Positions 7,931 to 16,416 of a stretch of DNA of 64,000 nucleotides are shown here, one piece after another; position 1 is the stretch's first letter, and each line of letters opens with the position of its first letter. The notes beneath the pieces were generated by a model. That model worked only from the letters and a program-made list of their open reading frames with translations, had not been told where the DNA came from and did not search any database. The position numbers were made by a program, and so were the translations under genes. Origin of the DNA: Nocardia beijingensis NBRC 16342 (GTDB lineage: Bacteria > Actinomycetota > Actinomycetes > Mycobacteriales > Mycobacteriaceae); contig NZ_BDBC01000017.1 of assembly GCF_001612785.1 (NCBI RefSeq), positions 245,486-309,485 of the forward strand, given 5' to 3'.

Positions 7931-8698
7931 TCAACCCTGCGCGGCTACAGGCGGCGTTCGTGCGTCTTTGGATCGCTCGATCAACGGCAGGGTGCGCAGC
8001 TGACGTTCCAGATGCCACTGCAAGTGCGCCGCGACCAGCCCGCTGGCCTGCTTGCGCACCGCCTCGGGCGTCGCCTCGACCCGCTCCCACTCCCCCCGCA
8101 ACAACGCGACCAGCAAGTCGAGCACCCCGGGCGCGGGCGTGGCCGCACCAGGCGGACGGCAGTGCACGCACACCGCGCCCCCGGCCGCGACATGGAAGGC
8201 CCGATGCGGGCCCGGCGTCGCGCATTTGGCGCATTCGTCCAAGGCGGGCGCCCAGCCGGCGAAACCCATGGCCCGCAACAGGAACGCGTCCAGAATCAGT
8301 TCGTGCGGCCGCTGTTTGGCCGCGATGGCGCGCAGGGCGCTCGCGGTGAGCGCGTGCAGCCGCGGCGCGGGCGCGCGCTCCTCACCCGCCAGACGCTCGG
8401 CGGTCTCCAGTACCGCGCACGCGGTGGTGTAGCGCCCGTAGTCATCGATGATGTCGGCCGCGAACGCCTCCATCGTGTGCACCTGAGTGACGGTGTCCAA
8501 CGTGCGCCCGGGATGCAGCTGCACGTCGATGTAGGAGAACGGCTCCAATCGCGCCCCGAACCTCGACTTGGTCCGCCGCACCCCCTTGGCGACCGCGCGA
8601 ACCAATCCGTGCTGTCGCGTGAGCAGCGTGACGATGCGGTCCGCCTCGCCCAGCTTGTGCTGGCGCACCACTACCGCCTCGTCCCGATACAACCGCAC
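7931..8698 (-). CDS. recO: DNA repair protein RecO
   Basis: A 255-residue RecF-pathway mediator that binds single-stranded DNA and helps load RecA. The N-terminal OB-fold starts MRLYRDEAVVVRQHKLGEADRIVTL with the GLVRAVAKGVRRTKSRFG segment. The C-terminal part holds a zinc-ribbon made by CAKC and CVHC pairs (about residues 175-205). Length is normal for the family. Its place near uppS and upstream of the era cluster fits the conserved chromosomal order. The 68-bp repeat sits directly after its stop. Confidence 0.95.
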   Translation of the reverse strand: MRLYRDEAVVVRQHKLGEADRIVTLLTRQHGLVRAVAKGVRRTKSRFGARLEPFSYIDVQLHPGRTLDTVTQVHTMEAFAADIIDDYGRYTTACAVLETAERLAGEERAPAPRLHALTASALRAIAAKQRPHELILDAFLLRAMGFAGWAPALDECAKCATPGPHRAFHVAAGGAVCVHCRPPGAATPAPGVLDLLVALLRGEWERVEATPEAVRKQASGLVAAHLQWHLERQLRTLPLIERSKDARTPPVAAQG

Positions 8699-8720
8699 AG
8701 GTGGAGTCTACGGACCTCCG

Positions 8721-8921
8721 TCACCGGGCGAGGAAGTGCCAGCCGAACCAGGCCCATACGACGACGGCGGTGATTCTGGTCGGTCGTGTGCTGGTCAGGT
8801 AGGTGATCGTGTCCCCGAGGGTCGCGACCAGGTCTCGGCGCAGGTGCGTGAGCACGATCATGGCGAGCGCTGCCGCGGAGAGCAGGGCGAAGCCGAGGAG
8901 GGCGATGGATCGGTCGCTCAT
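8721..8921 (-). CDS. small two-helix membrane protein, DUF6186-like
   Basis: A 66-residue protein, ATG at 8921 overlapping the TGA of the upstream gene (ATGA at 8918-8921). Two hydrophobic segments (residues 6-24 and 47-63) are separated by a basic stretch with LRRDLVATLGDTITYLT. The end WAWFGWHFLAR resembles the small DUF6186 membrane proteins of actinomycetes, of unknown function. It forms a two-gene unit with the 137-residue membrane protein and ends 22 bases before the recO start. Confidence 0.8.
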   Translation of the reverse strand: MSDRSIALLGFALLSAAALAMIVLTHLRRDLVATLGDTITYLTSTRPTRITAVVVWAWFGWHFLAR

Positions 8922-9331
8922 CTGGACACCAGCCACCATCCGGCCGCGAGCCACACCGCCCATCCGGCGAATCGCAGCGGCCAGTGTTCCAGCGCCGGGT
9001 CCAGCAGTGTGGACAACGTCGGGTGTTCCTGGCTCGGCTGGTTCATGGCGGGCTGCCGCAGCAGTGTGTAGACCTCCCACCCCGACGCCGCGACCAGCAG
9101 CGCGGACCATACGGCGACGCCGCGCGTGAGCCGGGTGGTGCGCGGAGGTCGCTCGATTCGGCGGCGCAATGTCAGCGCCACTCCGGTGAATGCCGCGATC
9201 GCCACCATCGCGGTCGCCTGCCAGCTGAACGGCCGGGTCGCGGCGCCGCACGCGGCCAGCACGAGCCCCACGGCCAGCAGCGCCACACGCCGCCGGGATC
9301 GATGTGCCGAGCGCGCTGGTTGCTCTGTCAC
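8918..9331 (-). CDS. membrane protein of unknown function
   Basis: A 137-residue membrane protein with four hydrophobic segments (about residues 15-30, 37-55, 70-85 and 117-135) and an Arg-rich cytoplasmic link (TLRRRIERPPRTTRL). The first helix contains LVLAACG, which looks lipobox-like, but the protein continues with more helices, so a lipoprotein is unlikely. It is translationally coupled to the 66-residue protein downstream. I do not recognise a family. Confidence 0.75.
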   Translation of the reverse strand: MTEQPARSAHRSRRRVALLAVGLVLAACGAATRPFSWQATAMVAIAAFTGVALTLRRRIERPPRTTRLTRGVAVWSALLVAASGWEVYTLLRQPAMNQPSQEHPTLSTLLDPALEHWPLRFAGWAVWLAAGWWLVSR

Positions 9332-9440
9332 ACGCGCAGGATAAGGCGCCGGTGGGCCGAATCGGGGCAGGTGACAGTGTCGCCCGCGCGGCTTTCGGTA
9401 AGCCGACGCCTATGGTCGCCGGACAACGTGGCTGCCCGGT

Positions 9441-10046
9441 TCAGCCGTCGGCGCGCAGAAGTCCGGAGATCAGCAGTAGCACCGATTGCTGGGTCTGGGC
9501 GCGGGCGAGATCGGGGTCTTCGGCGTGCGCGACGATCAGGGCGGCCTCGCTGACCACGCTGACCACGAGCTGGGCCAGGACGGGAACGGGGGCGTCGGCG
9601 ATCAGCCCGGCGTCGCGGGCGCGCTCGAGTTGCGCGGTGATCAGACCCAGGCCGTGGGCGGATTCGAATTCGCGCCAGGCCTGCCAGCCCAGCACGGCGG
9701 GCGCGTCGGTGAGGGCGATCCGCAGCATCGCGGGGCGCTGGCAGATCTCGAGGAACAGCCCGAGCCCCACCGCCATCCCGGCCATCACATCGCCGGAATC
9801 GACCGCGGCGATGGCGTTTTCGATCTCCTCGGTGGTCTCGGTCTCGATCTGCTCCAGCACCGCGAGGAACAGTCCGCGTTTGTCGCCGTAGTGGTGGTGC
9901 AGCGCGCCCCTGGTGACGCCTGCCTCGGTGACCAGTTCCTCGGCGGAGGTCCCCGCGAAGCCGCGCTCGGTGAAAAGGCGGCGTCCCGCCTGTTCGAGCG
10001 CGGCCTTGGTCGCTCGGGAGCGGTCTTCCTGGCTACGGCGTGGCAT
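9441..10046 (-). CDS. TetR-family transcriptional regulator
   Basis: A 201-residue TetR regulator. The HTH is at residues 10-56, with RRLFTERGFAGTSAEELVTEAGVTRG and the recognition helix GALHHHYGDKRGLF. The C-terminal domain is of usual length and resembles the TetR_C_33-like group. It overlaps the upstream hydrolase gene by 14 bases, so both are on one transcript. A perfect palindrome lies 37 bases ahead of that operon and is the likely site of autorepression. Confidence 0.93.
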   Translation of the reverse strand: MPRRSQEDRSRATKAALEQAGRRLFTERGFAGTSAEELVTEAGVTRGALHHHYGDKRGLFLAVLEQIETETTEEIENAIAAVDSGDVMAGMAVGLGLFLEICQRPAMLRIALTDAPAVLGWQAWREFESAHGLGLITAQLERARDAGLIADAPVPVLAQLVVSVVSEAALIVAHAEDPDLARAQTQQSVLLLISGLLRADG

Positions 10047-10899
10047 GCAGCCGAGTGAACTCCAGGATCGATTCGGCGAGCAACTCGGGCTGGTCCTCCG
10101 GCACGAAGGTGTAGGAATCGTCGATCAGCCTCAGCTCCGCGTTCGGCAGATCACGAGCCAGGCGTTCGGCGAACGACACCGGGAACAGCCGGTCCTCCCG
10201 TGCCCAGGCGAGCAGGACCGGGATGTCGACTTCGGCGAAGTGGCGCGCGGCTTCGAGGGTGTACCGGCGATGCGCCGATTTCAGGAAGCGGCGCAGGTCT
10301 TTGCGGATGGCCGCGGATTTACGACTCGGCAGGAGATAGGAGTCGACGATCTCCGGCGGGACGGGCCGCTTGGTGACCCAACCGAAAGCCAGCGGCAGCC
10401 GGTGCAGCGCGCGGATGCGCAGCAACTCCGTCAGGGGCCGCAGCGAGCCGGGAATCCTTGCCAGCAACGGCAGCGCGGTGAACGGCTGTGGCAGGAAGCC
10501 CTCGTAGCTGTCCACCGAGGCGAGCACCACCCGGCCGACGCGGGAGCGGTCGCGGGTCAGCAACACCTGCGTGATCGCCCCGCCGGTGTCGTTGGCGACC
10601 AGGGTGACGTCTGTGAGGTCGAGGCGTTCGAGGAACGCGGCGATCAGATCGGCGACACCGGTCGGCGTCAGCTCCGCGTCCGGGACCGGGATCTCGTGCG
10701 AGCCGAGCGGCCAGTCCGGCGTCAGGCAGCGGTATCCGGCCGCCGCGATAGCGGGCACCACCTTGCGCCAGAGGTCGGCGTTGACGAGCAGGCCGTGCAC
10801 GAAAACGACCGGGGCGCCCTCCCCCGTCTCGTGGTAGCGAATGCGGCCGCCGGGCAGGTCCACTTCGTGGATGCGGCCGAGTGCTGCGCTGGTTGCCAT
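10033..10899 (-). CDS. alpha/beta hydrolase, haloalkane dehalogenase-like, without catalytic His
   Basis: A 288-residue alpha/beta-hydrolase. The oxyanion motif is VFVHGLLVNADLW (HG at 35-36). The nucleophile elbow is VANDTGG with Asp104, as in haloalkane dehalogenases and epoxide hydrolases. The acid loop reads AWAREDRLFP. Where the catalytic His should stand, just before VPEDQPE, the sequence is DDSYTF (residues 260-265), without a His. The protein may be non-catalytic or use another residue. It is followed by an overlapping TetR gene, suggesting ligand-controlled expression. Confidence 0.88.
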   Translation of the reverse strand: MATSAALGRIHEVDLPGGRIRYHETGEGAPVVFVHGLLVNADLWRKVVPAIAAAGYRCLTPDWPLGSHEIPVPDAELTPTGVADLIAAFLERLDLTDVTLVANDTGGAITQVLLTRDRSRVGRVVLASVDSYEGFLPQPFTALPLLARIPGSLRPLTELLRIRALHRLPLAFGWVTKRPVPPEIVDSYLLPSRKSAAIRKDLRRFLKSAHRRYTLEAARHFAEVDIPVLLAWAREDRLFPVSFAERLARDLPNAELRLIDDSYTFVPEDQPELLAESILEFTRLHATP

Positions 10900-10935
10900 G
10901 GGTCCTCCAGGTGATCGCTGTTGCAGACCACTGTT

Positions 10936-10956
10936 ACATACATACGGTATGTATGT
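10936..10956. promoter_or_regulatory. perfect 21-bp palindrome, TetR operator
   Basis: Ten-base arms ACATACATAC and GTATGTATGT flank a single G. It lies 37 bases upstream of the hydrolase-TetR operon. Perfect symmetry and location indicate the operator of the TetR protein encoded at 9441-10046. Confidence 0.8.
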
Positions 10957-11255
10957 CTACGGTCTCACGGCGGCCAGCGTTAGAGCGCCCGCACCGACGT
11001 GGGCACCAAGAACGATTTCCTATGCACGACATGGACCGAGTCTCGATGGCCGCGTTCAACGCGTTGGTCGGCCGCATGTTCGACAGGCCCGATCTCACCC
11101 AGGGGGTGCCCATACGGCGAGTGCAAGCACATTCGCTGACGCGCGCCTTCCGCTTCGCGGGCACTGCCAGCGGCTTTCGTTACTGCCCGGCGCGACCTGG
11201 ACGGTTGACCAATTTGGCGCTACCGTCTGGTTGACCACGACGAGACGGAGCTCAC
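10957..11255. other. intergenic region without a supported gene
   Basis: Several short frames cross this stretch, but none has a ribosome site with a protein-like composition. It should carry the amidase promoter. Confidence 0.5.
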
Positions 11256-12683
11256 ATGACGGTGTCCGATCCTGCCCGCGTACCCGACACGCGAGAGCTG
11301 GGCCTGGCCGAACTGGCGGCCGCGCTCGCGGACGGCACGATCACCTCGACCGCGGCCGTCGGCAGCGCGCTGGACCGGATCGACGCGGCACAGGGCACGC
11401 TCAACGCCTTCCGCGTCGTGCGCCGCGAACGGGCGCTGGCCGAGGCCGCCGAAGCCGACCGGCGGCTGGCAGCGGGGGAACGATTGCCGCTGCTGGGCGT
11501 GCCCGTCGCGGTGAAGGACGACACCGACGTCGCGGGCGAGCCGACCGCCTTCGGCTGCGGCGGCGATTTCGCGCCGAAGACGGAGGACGCGGAATCGGTG
11601 CGACGCCTGCGTGCCGCGGGCGCGGTGATCGTCGGCAAGACCAATACCTGCGAACTCGGGCAGTGGCCGTTCACCAGCGCCGCGTGGTTCGGGCACACAC
11701 GCAACCCCTGGGACCGCACCAGGACGCCGGGCGGATCCTCTGGCGGGGCCGCTGCGGCGGTCGCGGCCGGATTGGTCCCCGCCGCCCTCGGCTCCGACGG
11801 CGCGGGCTCGGTGCGCATCCCCGCCGCGTGGACGAACCTGGTCGGCATCAAACCGCAGCGCGGACGCATCTCCACCTGGCCGGAGGCTGAGGCGTTCTAC
11901 GGGCTCACCGTGAACGGGCCGCTGGCGCGCACCGTCGCGGACGCGGCGCTGCTGCTGGACGCGGCGGCCGGTCCGCACCAAGGGGACCTGCACACCCCGG
12001 AACCGATCACGGCATCGGACGCCGTCGGCCGGGAACCAGGGAGGCTGCGGATCGCCCTGTCGCTGCGAATCCCCTTCACCGCGACCAAGACCGCGCTGGA
12101 TCCCCAGATCGCGCAGGCGGTGCGCCGCACCGCCGACACCCTGCGCGCCCTCGGGCACACCGTGACCGTGGCCGACCTGCACTACGGCATCCTGATCGGC
12201 GCGTCGTTCCTGCCTCGTTCGCTCGCCGGAATCCGGCGGGTCTACCAGCGCATGCCCGGCCTCGAAGCCGATCCGCGCACCACCGCGAACGCCCGAATCG
12301 GCCGGATGCTCGACGGCCCGGCCCTCTACGCGGCCCGCCGAATGGAACCCTTGCTGCACAAGCGGATCGGCAACTTCTTCCGCGACTACGACGTAGTCCT
12401 GGCTCCGACCACCGCCACGCCACCACCCCGCGTCGAGGAGATCGACGGCATCGGCGTCAACGCCACCAACAACCTCATCACCGCCGCCTGCCCCTACACC
12501 TGGCCGTGGAACGTCCTCGGCTGGCCCAGCATCGACATCCCCGCAGGCTTCACCGACACCGGCCTCCCCATCGGCGCCCAACTGATGGGCACCGCGAACT
12601 CCGAACCCCGCCTGATCTCCTTGGCCGCCCAACTCGAATCCGAACTGAACTGGCAGAACCACCGCCCCACACCTTGGTGGTGA
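11256..12683 (+). CDS. amidase signature family protein
   Basis: A 475-residue amidase of the Ser-cisSer-Lys class, cytoplasmic, hydrolysing an unknown amide. The triad is visible: K87 in VAVKDDTD, the cis-Ser pair at 161-162 in GGSSGG, and the nucleophile S185 in GSDGAGSVRIP. The C-terminal AAQLESELNWQNHRP tail is typical. I recall an amidase gene (amiA2) between recO and era in mycobacteria, and this is probably its orthologue. Here about 5.4 kb of other genes separate it from era. Confidence 0.93.
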   Translation: MTVSDPARVPDTRELGLAELAAALADGTITSTAAVGSALDRIDAAQGTLNAFRVVRRERALAEAAEADRRLAAGERLPLLGVPVAVKDDTDVAGEPTAFGCGGDFAPKTEDAESVRRLRAAGAVIVGKTNTCELGQWPFTSAAWFGHTRNPWDRTRTPGGSSGGAAAAVAAGLVPAALGSDGAGSVRIPAAWTNLVGIKPQRGRISTWPEAEAFYGLTVNGPLARTVADAALLLDAAAGPHQGDLHTPEPITASDAVGREPGRLRIALSLRIPFTATKTALDPQIAQAVRRTADTLRALGHTVTVADLHYGILIGASFLPRSLAGIRRVYQRMPGLEADPRTTANARIGRMLDGPALYAARRMEPLLHKRIGNFFRDYDVVLAPTTATPPPRVEEIDGIGVNATNNLITAACPYTWPWNVLGWPSIDIPAGFTDTGLPIGAQLMGTANSEPRLISLAAQLESELNWQNHRPTPWW

Positions 12684-12843
12684 GCCGCAGACCATCGGCA
12701 CCTCGGCCATCCACTGTCGCAATGTGCCTATGGCGAAGCACCGCCCGCGCCCGTAGAGGCGCATCGAAGTCCACGAATTCCCTGGTCACGGAATCACCGA
12801 TGCCGTACTGTCTCGGCCGACCTTGGAACGCGAGGAGACGCCG

Positions 12844-13302
12844 ATGGCCGATCGCCACCTGGTAGATGTCCATATTCTGCTCGTGCATGACGGGAAGCTG
12901 CTGCTGACCCAGCGCCGCGGGGACATGTTCGCAGGCCAGTGGCATCTACCATCGGGCAAGCTGGACGCGGGCGAGCCGATTACCGCTGCCGCCGTTCGGG
13001 AAGCCCATGAAGAAGTCGGAGTGCTGATCGACCCGGCCGACCTCCGATTCGTCCACGCTGTGCACGCCGCCGGTTCAGGACCGGAGCCACGCCTCGGGCT
13101 GTTCCTGCAAGCAGGACGCTGGGTCGGCGAGCCGGTGAACCGGGAGCCGGAGAAGTGCGCAGCCGTGCGATGGTTCCCGTTCCACCAACTGCCGGACAAC
13201 TTGATCGAGTACCCCGCCGTCGGAATTCGCGCGTTTCTGAACGGCGACGCACCGTTCAGCGAGCACGGTTGGAAAGTGCCCACCGTGGGCACCGGCATCT
13301 GA
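12844..13302 (+). CDS. Nudix hydrolase
   Basis: A 152-residue Nudix protein. The ATG at 12844 is chosen because GAGGAG lies 6 bases upstream; the frame opens earlier. The Nudix box is perfect: G(x5)E(x7)REAHEEVG, within GKLDAGEPITAAAVREAHE. It is a cytosolic Mg-dependent hydrolase of nucleoside diphosphate-linked compounds. The short domain-only form and DVHILLVHDGKLLLTQRR start resemble MutT/NTP pyrophosphohydrolases, but the substrate is not predictable. It begins the accessory insertion between amidase and era. Confidence 0.9.
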   Translation: MADRHLVDVHILLVHDGKLLLTQRRGDMFAGQWHLPSGKLDAGEPITAAAVREAHEEVGVLIDPADLRFVHAVHAAGSGPEPRLGLFLQAGRWVGEPVNREPEKCAAVRWFPFHQLPDNLIEYPAVGIRAFLNGDAPFSEHGWKVPTVGTGI

Positions 13303-13333
13303 TCGGTGGGCGGCCGTCCTGATGTTTCGCGTG

Positions 13334-13588
13334 TCATCCAGGCCGTTGGTCGCCTCGAGCATCACGGTTGTCCGGCTCCGAATAGAGGCGTTCGCACGGC
13401 AATCGCGGTAGCCCGGCTGGGTCGCCGGGGACCACGGTGACCGCGTCCGGGTAGTGGTAGGCACGCCAGTCCTGTACGAAGCGCATCGCGGCGGTGGTGC
13501 AGGCGGCGAATTCCAGGCGGAGATCGTGGAATTGGATCGACAGCCGGACATCGTCTTCTTCAGGCCGTGGCGAGAGTTGGGGATCCAT
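13334..13588 (-). CDS. small hypothetical protein of XRE-linked cluster
   Basis: An 84-residue protein whose ATG lies 3 bases after the stop of the upstream 159-residue gene, so they form one unit. The central part (LSIQFHDLRLEFAACTTA, then MRFVQDWRAYHYPDAVTVVPGD) looks structured, while the last 25 residues are charged and Pro-rich. I do not recognise the family. Base composition is less GC-rich than in the backbone genes. With its neighbour it lies divergent from the XRE-TPR regulator. Confidence 0.6.
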   Translation of the reverse strand: MDPQLSPRPEEDDVRLSIQFHDLRLEFAACTTAAMRFVQDWRAYHYPDAVTVVPGDPAGLPRLPCERLYSEPDNRDARGDQRPG

Positions 13589-13591
13589 GCA

Positions 13592-14071
13592 TCACCACCC
13601 GCGCTGCGGTTGGCATGCTCGGATGGACTCGATGACGGTCATGCCGGAGGGGCGGAAGGCGTCGCGGGGTGGTACCACCCAGACACGGAATCCCGCCTGG
13701 CGAGCGCCTGGTGACGGCAAAGCGATTTGTGCGCCACAGCGTGACACCGAGGCGTTGAGCCGGAACAACTCGGCGAACAGCGTGATCTCGTCCGGTACAT
13801 CCGGGACGATCAGGTACGTCCATCGTTTCGAACGCGGATGCGAGACGATCGGGCCGAGTCGCAGGCCGAGCCCGTGCATACGGCGCTTCACCGCAGCGCC
13901 GAGCTGATGCGGCATGGTGATCGCGCCGACGCTGCCCGCAGCCACGACGATGCTTCCTATGTCGGGTTGGACCCTGGCGGGTAGTCCGCAGGTCTCACGG
14001 TAGAAGCGGCACCGCGTCACCGGCGTGTCCGCTTGCACCGGCGACAGCACCTGAGTGTCCTCCAACCCCAT
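13592..14071 (-). CDS. hypothetical protein, primase/polymerase-like N-terminal type
   Basis: A 159-residue protein; ATG at 14071 with AGGGGAG 8 bases upstream. It contains YRETCGLPARVQPDIG, then GSVGAITMPHQLGAAV, GPIVSHPRSKRWTYLIVPD and an acidic FAELF segment. The pattern resembles short actinomycete proteins that some annotations place with the bifunctional DNA primase/polymerase N-terminal family, but no catalytic Asp pair of a primase is evident. The function is open. Such proteins commonly lie beside XRE-TPR regulators in streptomycetes, from memory, and this one does too, in divergent orientation. Confidence 0.6.
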   Translation of the reverse strand: MGLEDTQVLSPVQADTPVTRCRFYRETCGLPARVQPDIGSIVVAAGSVGAITMPHQLGAAVKRRMHGLGLRLGPIVSHPRSKRWTYLIVPDVPDEITLFAELFRLNASVSRCGAQIALPSPGARQAGFRVWVVPPRDAFRPSGMTVIESIRACQPQRGW

Positions 14072-14297
14072 CCCTGCGACTCCCCTGCTCGTGATGTGAT
14101 GAGCACCCGGCGCCGAGGAGCAAGTGCCACCGATCGACCGCTCACAGCCGATCGATGTGCCGTTGGGCGAAACGGCATCTACCCGGCGCCGGATGCACTT
14201 TCGAGGGTCGCCGCCCAGGTGGCTCGATCCCAGGTCCAGAACAGCAGAGAAGTAATACGCTTCCGATGCAGGGCATTGCGGGGCACAGACAGGGGCG

Positions 14298-15650
14298 GTG
14301 ATGATTGTCAGCAAGTGGACAGGCGTGGAGGTCAAAGCCCTCCGTACAGCTGCGTATCGGATGACCCAGGAGAAGTTCGCTGAAGTGTTGGGTTTTCAGC
14401 CTCCTACCATCCGAAAGTGGGAGCATGCCCCTGCATCGCGTCCGCTCAGAGGCGAGTCCGCGGCAGCCCTCGATACTCAACTGGCACGCCTCGACGAGGC
14501 GCAATTGGCGCGTTTCGAGGCGGCCGTCATCGAGGCACGGCTGAGTATCGGATCGGCCGAGAGCACCGCTGTTGGAGTGCCCGTCGCGATATCGGATCTG
14601 CCGTGCGTCAGTGAATCCGAGATCGCATCGGAACGCGTAGCAGGGAAGGACGACGATATGAAACGGCGACAACTGCTCCTCGGTGGTACCGCAACCGGTC
14701 TCTCCGCTCTCACCCTTCAACACCGTCCAGACCGCATCGGCAGGTCAGATGCCGAACGCCTGGCGCGGAGAGTGGACAGCTACGTCACCACGGAACAGAC
14801 AGTCGGGGGTGGCGCGCTGGCCCGATCCGCCAGTTCTGACCTCGAACACGCGAAGATCATGCTTTCGACATGCGAAATCGAAGGCTCCGCGGCATCGGCG
14901 TTCACTTCGGCGGCAGGGAATATGGCTGTCACGGCCGGATGGCTGTTCTATGACGCCGACGACCAACTCGCGGCCACTCGCTGCTACAGCGATGCGATGG
15001 CATTGGCAAATCACGCGGGAGACGACGAGTTGGCAGCTCACACGTGCCTGAACGTTGCCTTTCAGACGATCACCCAAGCCGAGCGCGATGAAGCGCACCC
15101 GCAATACGCCTTGCGGTGCACGCTACGGGCTGCTGACCTCACACGACGACAGCCTGCAAGCCGAATCCATGCATTGACCGCATGTAGGCAGGCAACTGCT
15201 TACGCGTGCTTGGGTGATCGGTCGGCGTTCACCCGAGCCATCACGACCGCGTGGCGGGAGATGGACCTGGCATACGACCACGAGCCGCTCGATAGGTGCC
15301 CGGATTGGCTGCAGTTCATGTGCCACAACGAAGTTCGATATCACGAGGCATGCGGCTACTGCTATCTCGGTGAGTCTTCCCGGGCAGTGGATCTGTTCGA
15401 GCAAGTTGTCAACGAGCGCGCCGGGCAACGCAACTCCGCCAACTACCGCGCCTGGTTCGCGTCTTCACTGGCACGAGTCGGCAACATCGATGACGCAGTC
15501 TCGGTGGCCGCCGATGTCCTCGCCGATCTCGCTGACGGGGTTTCCTCCAGTCGTACACTCCGCGTGCTGGAACCGGTCCGCGCAGCCGCAACCAAACCTC
15601 GCCACCAAGGCTTCCACAAACGATACGATCAATTCCGGGTCCAAGTGTAA
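14298..15650 (+). CDS. XRE-family HTH regulator with TPR-like C-terminal domain
   Basis: A 450-residue protein. Residues 8-55 are an XRE HTH (VKALRTAAYRMTQEKFAEVL and a PPTIRKWEHA recognition helix). Around residue 117 is KRRQLLLGG followed by a short hydrophobic stretch, an internal Tat-like motif often seen in this actinomycete family. The remaining 300 residues are helical repeats of TPR type with alanine-rich helices and many Cys and His (CYSDAMALANHAGDD, then ACGYCYLGESSRAVDLFEQV). A signalling or differentiation role is usual, and a peptide ligand is possible. Codon use is visibly less GC-biased than in the core genes. GNAT follows 11 bases later. Confidence 0.85.
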   Translation: MMIVSKWTGVEVKALRTAAYRMTQEKFAEVLGFQPPTIRKWEHAPASRPLRGESAAALDTQLARLDEAQLARFEAAVIEARLSIGSAESTAVGVPVAISDLPCVSESEIASERVAGKDDDMKRRQLLLGGTATGLSALTLQHRPDRIGRSDAERLARRVDSYVTTEQTVGGGALARSASSDLEHAKIMLSTCEIEGSAASAFTSAAGNMAVTAGWLFYDADDQLAATRCYSDAMALANHAGDDELAAHTCLNVAFQTITQAERDEAHPQYALRCTLRAADLTRRQPASRIHALTACRQATAYACLGDRSAFTRAITTAWREMDLAYDHEPLDRCPDWLQFMCHNEVRYHEACGYCYLGESSRAVDLFEQVVNERAGQRNSANYRAWFASSLARVGNIDDAVSVAADVLADLADGVSSSRTLRVLEPVRAAATKPRHQGFHKRYDQFRVQV

Positions 15651-15661
15651 GGCAGGTATCA

Positions 15662-16234
15662 GTGGCGGAACATGTTGTCCTACAGCACCTTTCCGGCGAT
15701 GCAGCACGAACGATCCGCGACACGATCGCGGACGTCCAAGCCCGTGGGTACGCCGATGCCATCGCCACCGGGAATCCGTTCGAGTCCACCGAAGCATTCA
15801 TGGATCGGTTCGAGACCTACTCGGTGATACCGGGCTTCTCGATGGTCCTCGCGACCGTTGACGGCGAACCTGTCGGCCAAGCGTTCGGCTGGCCGCTGGA
15901 TGCGGATACCACTTGGTGGACCGGACTCGTGTTGGACCCAGGACAGCCGCCCTTGGACGAGTTCACCACCGAGGACGGAACGAAGACGTTCGCGCTCAGC
16001 GAACTCATGGTCGACAAGAAACGCGCCGGGCAAGGCATCGCAGGCGTCCTGTATCGCGGCCTACTCGCTGACCGACCCGAACGGCGGGTGACTTGGCTGG
16101 TCAACCCCGCCAACGAGCACGCCTACGCGATCTATCGGCACTGGGGAGCACGCCGCGTCGGTACCCTCCTCCCTTCCTGGGAAGGCGCGCCCAATTTCGA
16201 TGTCTTGACTATCGACCTGAACCAACCGGGCTAG
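15662..16234 (+). CDS. GNAT N-acetyltransferase
   Basis: A 190-residue acetyltransferase, GTG start 11 bases after the XRE gene, so probably co-transcribed. Motif A of the GNAT fold is the LSELMVDKKRAGQGIAGVLY segment (residues 118-137), with RxGQGIA as the acetyl-CoA pyrophosphate loop. NPANEHAYAIYRHWGARRVG is motif B with the usual Tyr. Acetyl-CoA is the donor; the acceptor is unknown. The same reduced GC bias as in the XRE gene suggests both arrived together. Confidence 0.9.
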   Translation: MAEHVVLQHLSGDAARTIRDTIADVQARGYADAIATGNPFESTEAFMDRFETYSVIPGFSMVLATVDGEPVGQAFGWPLDADTTWWTGLVLDPGQPPLDEFTTEDGTKTFALSELMVDKKRAGQGIAGVLYRGLLADRPERRVTWLVNPANEHAYAIYRHWGARRVGTLLPSWEGAPNFDVLTIDLNQPG

Positions 16235-16315
16235 GGGTTAACGGGCTTCCCTGGGGTCGCCCGCTGCCCGAATACCGTTATTACGCGTGCCAGACCGATG
16301 CTGACGGGATATTGT

Positions 16316-16364
16316 GCGAATCGGGCTATCTCCAACTCACTGAGTTCGAGTTAGCCCGATTCGC
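16316..16364. terminator. 49-nt near-perfect palindrome between convergent genes
   Basis: Two 24-base arms around one central base pair at all but two positions. The outer 13 bp (GCGAATCGGGCTA and complement) are perfect. It lies 82 bases after the GNAT stop and 53 bases after the serine-hydrolase gene stop, which converge, so a bidirectional terminator is the simplest reading. The arms are longer than those of ordinary terminators. Confidence 0.7.
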
Positions 16365-16416
16365 GTTCTGCCCGATGCACACCGGAGCGACGTTCGAGTT
16401 GTGCGCTGACGAGTGT

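Noticed and set aside
10881..11234. Plus-strand 117-codon frame between hydrolase and amidase.
   Set aside because: Its first half overlaps the hydrolase start and the TetR operator. The second half has no ribosome site and no recognisable fold.
16250..16416. A Cys-rich frame on the plus strand (several CxxC-like spacings) between the GNAT and serine-hydrolase genes.
   Set aside because: There is no ATG or GTG start in frame, and it runs without stop into the antisense of the hydrolase gene. The 49-base palindrome inside it better explains the sequence.
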